64,000 bases of DNA from Haliclona indistincta (lineage: Eukaryota; Porifera; Demospongiae; Haplosclerida; Chalinidae), in contig OZ024786.1 of assembly GCA_964017065.1 (NCBI GenBank), positions 11,474,578 through 11,538,577 of the forward strand, given 5' to 3'. The position numbers were made by a program, and so were the translations under genes. The notes beneath the pieces were generated by a model that was given only the letters and a program-made list of their open reading frames with translations, had not been told where the DNA came from and did not search any database. Below, piece after piece: positions 57,601 to 63,600 of this stretch (position 1 is its first letter; every line of letters begins with the position of its first letter).

Positions 57601-60600
57601 CCAACATGGAACTAGCATGGAATGGTAACATGATTGACTGAATGAAAACCATGTACTCCTGCATCCTTTTGATTTCGTTAGAGATCTTTTTTCAAATTGC
57701 TGTTTGTAAAGTTTGATGGGTAGAAGCAGGAGCCCATAAAAGGAAGGAGCGTTCAGCCGCGATTTAGCCAAATGTAAACTCCGCCGCGCACAGTGTGCGG
57801 CGCTTGTTGCTGACGTTTTGCCGTTTACAGCACATGCATGTGACGTACAGATGTCCTGTATGTGTTTTAGCCAAACAACACACGTGGGCCACAGCCTACT
57901 TGTAAAAGAAGTACACGAGTTGGACGCGCAAGGCGGCGGAGTTTATGTTTGGCTATTACTACACGTACGATTGGAGTTGAACGCTCCTTCCTCTTATGGG
58001 CTCCTGGTAGCAGATAGGTTACTTTTAATAATCGTTACATATAAAATACCTATACTTTTCCAGTATTAGGGAGGCACAGTAGTGCCTCCCTATGTAGGGA
58101 TGAACGAGAAAACAAGATGGCGGCTACATACAATGTATTAGCGTTCAAACGCTGATATTTCGCCTGGTTTGGTGCTACATTGTTTGGTGCTATTAATTTT
58201 TTACAGTCTATGCTGATTTCAAATGCAGATTATAAATATTATTTTGCGGCAGAATTCAAATACATTTTTTCACTATGATAAGCTCATTGGCTTATCATAG
58301 TGAAAAAATGCTTTCATTTTTAATATAACTAATCTGCTCTACTAATAACTTATGCAATGGTATAAAGATTGTTAAAAGTCTACTACTTTGTTTCCTTTTG
58401 TAGTACCATCACCAAATGCATCAGTATCTGCTTCATTCTCAACTATGGCACCAACAGCAACTGCAGGTTGATCCATGATGTGACATTTGGAACCTGAGTT
58501 TAATATTTTGTTTCTCTTTAGTATCTATAACACCATCTTCTTCGACCTTTTCACCATTTGTGACACCAACTAGTACTGGTGTAATGATAACGCCTTCACC
58601 ATCTCCAGGTGCCCCATGTAAGTGATCAACAACCATAGAATATAGAAAGTATGTCGAAACTTGCATGAAAGCCTGGATAGCACTTCTATTTGATTATGGT
58701 GAAGAAGTTCACCACAACCCGTACATAATGGTGGATTGAAGGCATGTTTATGCACACTTTATGAAGCTTTCTTCAAGTACATGTATACTGTTAAGTGGTG
58801 TTTGTGCAATTACTTTAAGCATAGCCTTGGTTTACGTACATGCACTTGACCATTTTCTGTGTGACGTCAGTGCTTAGTTTATTATTTCGTGGATCACGGA
58901 GTAATGAAGCCTGGATAACGGATGGTAGGCTTTAGATTCAGAGGACGTACTGTACACTATATAGCATAAGCGTATTAGGAACGAGGAGGACTCCAGGGGC
59001 ACAGTGCCCCCACAGTGATATTGAGTGCCCCCTCCAAAACTGATGAACCTAATAAATAAACAATAGTTACCGTGTGTAATAATTATAGTAATAGTAAAAG
59101 TTCCAGTTAAACATGCAACAATACCCTTCCTGTTGGAATGCCCTTCCCTTTTTCATTAGCTGCCTACAATATGACTAGCTTGGTTCATTTAATAACTTCA
59201 CCGATGGAATGCAGAGCATAAAGTGATAGGCATAGCTAGAGTATAGGTACTGAAGGACACGCACTTAAGTCTGAGTCACTTTTCTGTATGAAAGCATGTA
59301 CAGGCCATAGGGATTAGAAACTGAAATACCACTAGTGATCGAGTGAATGTGCATGACCAGATTCTTACAGAGGCTATTTATGCAACATACCTTCCAACTA
59401 CGTCTGTACTACAGTAAATTTAAATAACGTACAGCTCGTAATAATGCTGCAGGAATCCTGAAGCTGAAAGAATCATAGCCTTATCGATAACAGCTCACGA
59501 TCGTAGTAGCGCTATCGCTGGCCTGCCCTGCACAGTGGGTGGACCCATCGCAGCGCAGTATAACCAACGTAGTAAGTTATTCGGTAGTTCAGTGCACCTT
59601 GGTTATACTGTACAAGTTATACTGTGTGCAGAATTCCCCAGGGTAACCCAGTTGGGGTAACCTATTTGTACTGAACAGTGGAAAACCACGGGTAACCATC
59701 CTTTTCTTGTAGTGCAGTGTCAGCAGAACTTTGATTTTCCTGGAGGTGGTTTTAATCAGGACCATGATATTGTCTATGACATCCCTACCTGCCTCCGATG
59801 TGAAGAGAACACTTTTACCATCTTGGTAGCTGGCTCAGGCGTCAGTGCAGCACCACTCACTAACTCAACCTCTGGTGTAATGATAATACCACCTAGTGGG
59901 AGTGAGACAGAGTATACACTGATGATACCTGTTCCTCGAGATGTATTGAGTAATACTGCGGATACTATTATTGGTTGTACTACAGGCTCGAATCAAGAAG
60001 ACATTCGTTTTAGTGAATTAGGTAAGCTTAGGCCTACATATATCACTGTCTGATAATTGTATTGTTCTGTTTCAGTATTTGGTGATCCAGTACTTAATCC
60101 CAACGGCACAATCAATGTGATCGAAGGAACCAGTGGTTCTCTCTCCTGTGCCCCCAGTCCTGGGACTTTTATTTCTGGTATTGATGCCAGATGGACCTTT
60201 GGTTCCACCACACTAGCTACTTCAACTGACAATGTGGTATATTCATACACTAACATAATGCGGAGTCAGTCTGGTGTCTACAATTGCACACTTGAGCATT
60301 CTATTGGATCTGGAAGTGCTCCACGCTTCATTGTCACCAGGAGCGCTGTAGTCACCATTAATGTGCAATGTGAGTTAATGAAATACCCCAGTCACAAAAT
60401 TGATGAGATATCCCAGTTGTTACAAACATCTACTAACAAAGCACGAAAGTGTGTCAGTAAAGGTGCATGCATGTACAAGCATTGATTCTAGCTTAAACTG
60501 AGTTCTGCTTATTAGGGAGGCACGGTAGTGCCTCCCTTATGTAGGGATGAACGAGAAAACAAGATGGCAGCTACATACAATGTATTAGCGTTCAAATGCT

Positions 60601-63600
60601 GATATTTCGCCTGTCGATGAATTTTATACGTCCAAAGACACTTAGATCTGCTCTCTGGCATTGCCCCATCTTACAGTAGCAAGGAGATTGCTCGAAATGG
60701 TCACTAAAGTGACGAACCAGGAAACGATGAAAGTCGACTTTCGTCATCTTCGTTTTCTTCTTCTTCTTTCTTCCACTCGCCTAGCACCTTTACGTGAGCA
60801 GTGCCGAGACCAAAACACCCACGAATAGTCATGAAATTCTCCTGGCATGTGCCTTTTGAACTTTGTTTTTAGCGAAACGACGATATAAATTTGACGAGTT
60901 CACGATCACGAACAGTTGTCAGCTAAGTGTTAGACGCCATTATTGTGATTATGTAATACGCACGTGACCTATCACATGAATGATGGGAATCTCAGTAGAG
61001 TATCGCCGTATGGAGAGCGCATATTGGCGTCTGGAGTCTTCGAAGAGCAACTCACTGAGTAAGCTCGTTTAGTATCATCGTTCTGCTGTTTGCCAGGTAG
61101 TATCACAGCCATACAAAAATTTATAAACCATAGTGGGCGGGGCTCGTATGCAGTGCAATCCTGCAGCATGCATGAATGCATGAGCTAGTTTGGAGCTACA
61201 AGTTAAAAAGCAATTATCAACAACAGCAAACCAAACCAATGGTGGAATCAAAGAGATACATTATCTTGCCGAATTCTAACTGCACCAAAAATTTGAAACT
61301 CACTGAAAAGAAAAAAGGACACAAACAAGAAAATAAAAAGATTTCTAACGGAATCCAAAGGTTGTAGGGATAAAGAAATCTGCTACTGGTCCACAATGTA
61401 AACCATCAAGGAGCAAGCATGGAATGGTAACACGATTGACTTGCTAACAGACCATAGATCCCTAAATCAGTGGCTGTACATAAGACTATGATCAATATTT
61501 TGTCACAAACAGCTGAATTCAATTCAATGCATCTCAGGTGTCAGTCAATAGTAACTAGCTGAACTAGCTATAGCCAGGCCACAGCAGCCACTGATGTAGG
61601 GATCTATGGTCTGTTAGCAAGTCAATCGTGTTACCATTCCATGCTTGTTCCTTGTTGGTTTACATTGTGAACCAGTGGTAGATTCTTCATCACTACATCC
61701 TTTTGATTTCGATAGAAATCTTTTAATTTAACTGCAGGTTGATCTATATAATTGTGCATGACGTGATGTTTAGAACCTGAGTTTATTATGTTTGTTTCTC
61801 TTTAGTATCTATGACACCATCTTCTTCGACCTTTCCACCATTTGTGACACCAACTAGTACTGGTGCAATGATAACGCCTTCACCATCTCCAGGTGCCCCA
61901 TGTAAGTGATCAACAACCATAGATAGAAAGTATGTCAAAACTGTATTACTGTCCTACGACTACATTGTTTGGTGCTATTAATTTTTTACAGTCTATGCAG
62001 ATTTAAAATGCAAATTATAATTATTATTATGTGGCAGAATTCAAATACATTTTTCACTATGATAAGCTCATTAGCTTATCATAGTGAAAAAATGCTTTCA
62101 TTTTAATGTAACTAAACTGCTCTACTAATAACTTATGCAATGGTATAAAGATTATTAAAAGTACTACTTTGTTTCTTTTTCAGTACCATCACCAAATGCA
62201 TCAGTATCTGCTTCATTCTCAACTATGGCACCAACAGCAACTGCAGGTTGGTCCATATGCATGATGTGACGTGTGGAACCTGAGTTTATTATTTTTTTTC
62301 TCTTTAGTATCTATAACACCATCTTCTTCGACCTTTCCACCATTTGTGACACCAACTAGTACTGGTGTAATGATAACGCCGTCACCATCTCCAGGTGCCC
62401 CATGTAAGTGATCAACAACCGTAGAATATAGAAAGTATGTCGAAACTTGCATGAAAACCTGGATAGCACTTCTATTTGATTATGGTGAAGAAGTTCACCA
62501 CAACCCGTACATAATGGTGGATTGAAGGCATGTTTATACACACTTTATGAAGCTTTCTTCAAGTACATGTATACTGTTAAGTGGTGTTTGTGCAATTACT
62601 TTAAGCATAGCCTTGGTTTACGTACATGCACTGGACCATTTTCTGTGTGACGTCAGTGCTTAGTTTATTATTTCGTGGATCACGAAGTAATGAAGCCTGG
62701 ATAACGGATGGTAGGCTTTAGATTCAGAGGACATACTGTACACTATATAGCATAAGCGTATTAGGAACGAGGAGAACTCCAGGGGCACAGTGCCTCCACA
62801 GTGATATTGAGTGCCCCCTCCAAAACTGATGAACCTAATAAATAAACAATAGTTACCGTGTGTAATAATTATAGTAATAGTAAAAGTTCCAGTTAAACAT
62901 GCAACAATACCCTTCCTGTTGGAATGCCCTTCCCTTTCTCATTAGCTGCCTACAATATGACTAGCTTGGTTCATTTAATAACTTCACCGATGGAATGCAG
63001 AGCATAAAGTGATAGGCATAGCTAGAGTATAGGTACTGAAGGACACGCACTTAAGTCTGAGTCACTTTTCTGTATGAAAGCATGTACAGGCCATAGGGAT
63101 TAGAAACTGAAATACCACTAGTGATCGAGTGAATGTGCATGACCAGATTCTTACAGAGGCTATTTATGCAACATACCTTCCAACTACGTCTGTACTACAG
63201 TAAATTTAAATAACGTACAGCTCGTAATAATGCTGCAGGAATCCTGAAGCTGAAAGAATCATAGCCTTATCGATAACAGCTCACGATCGTAGTAGCGCTA
63301 TCGCTGGCCTGCCCTGCACAGTGGGTGGGCCCATCGCAGCGCAGTATAACCAACGTAGTAAGTTATTCGGTAGTTCAGTGCACCTTGGTTATACTGTACA
63401 AGTTATACTGTGTGCAGAATTCCCCAGGGTAACCCAGTTGGGGTAACCTATTTGTACTGAACAGTGGAAAACCACGGGTAACCATCCTTTTCTTGTAGTG
63501 CAGTGTCAGCAGAACTTTGATTTTCCTGGAGGTGGTTTTAATCAGGACCATGATATTCTCTATGACATCCCTACCTGCCTCCGATGTGAAGAGAACACTT

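Larger units (their letters stand above)
58186..60369 (+). repeat. Duplicated unit in gene C, copy 1
   Basis: Linker, linker, CLRC-Ig and Ig exons with their introns. It is repeated with an offset of 3780-3786 bp from about 61965 to the window end. The intron 58618-59712 and its copy 62404-63498 are both 1095 bp, with ten differences counted by eye. Confidence 0.85.
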
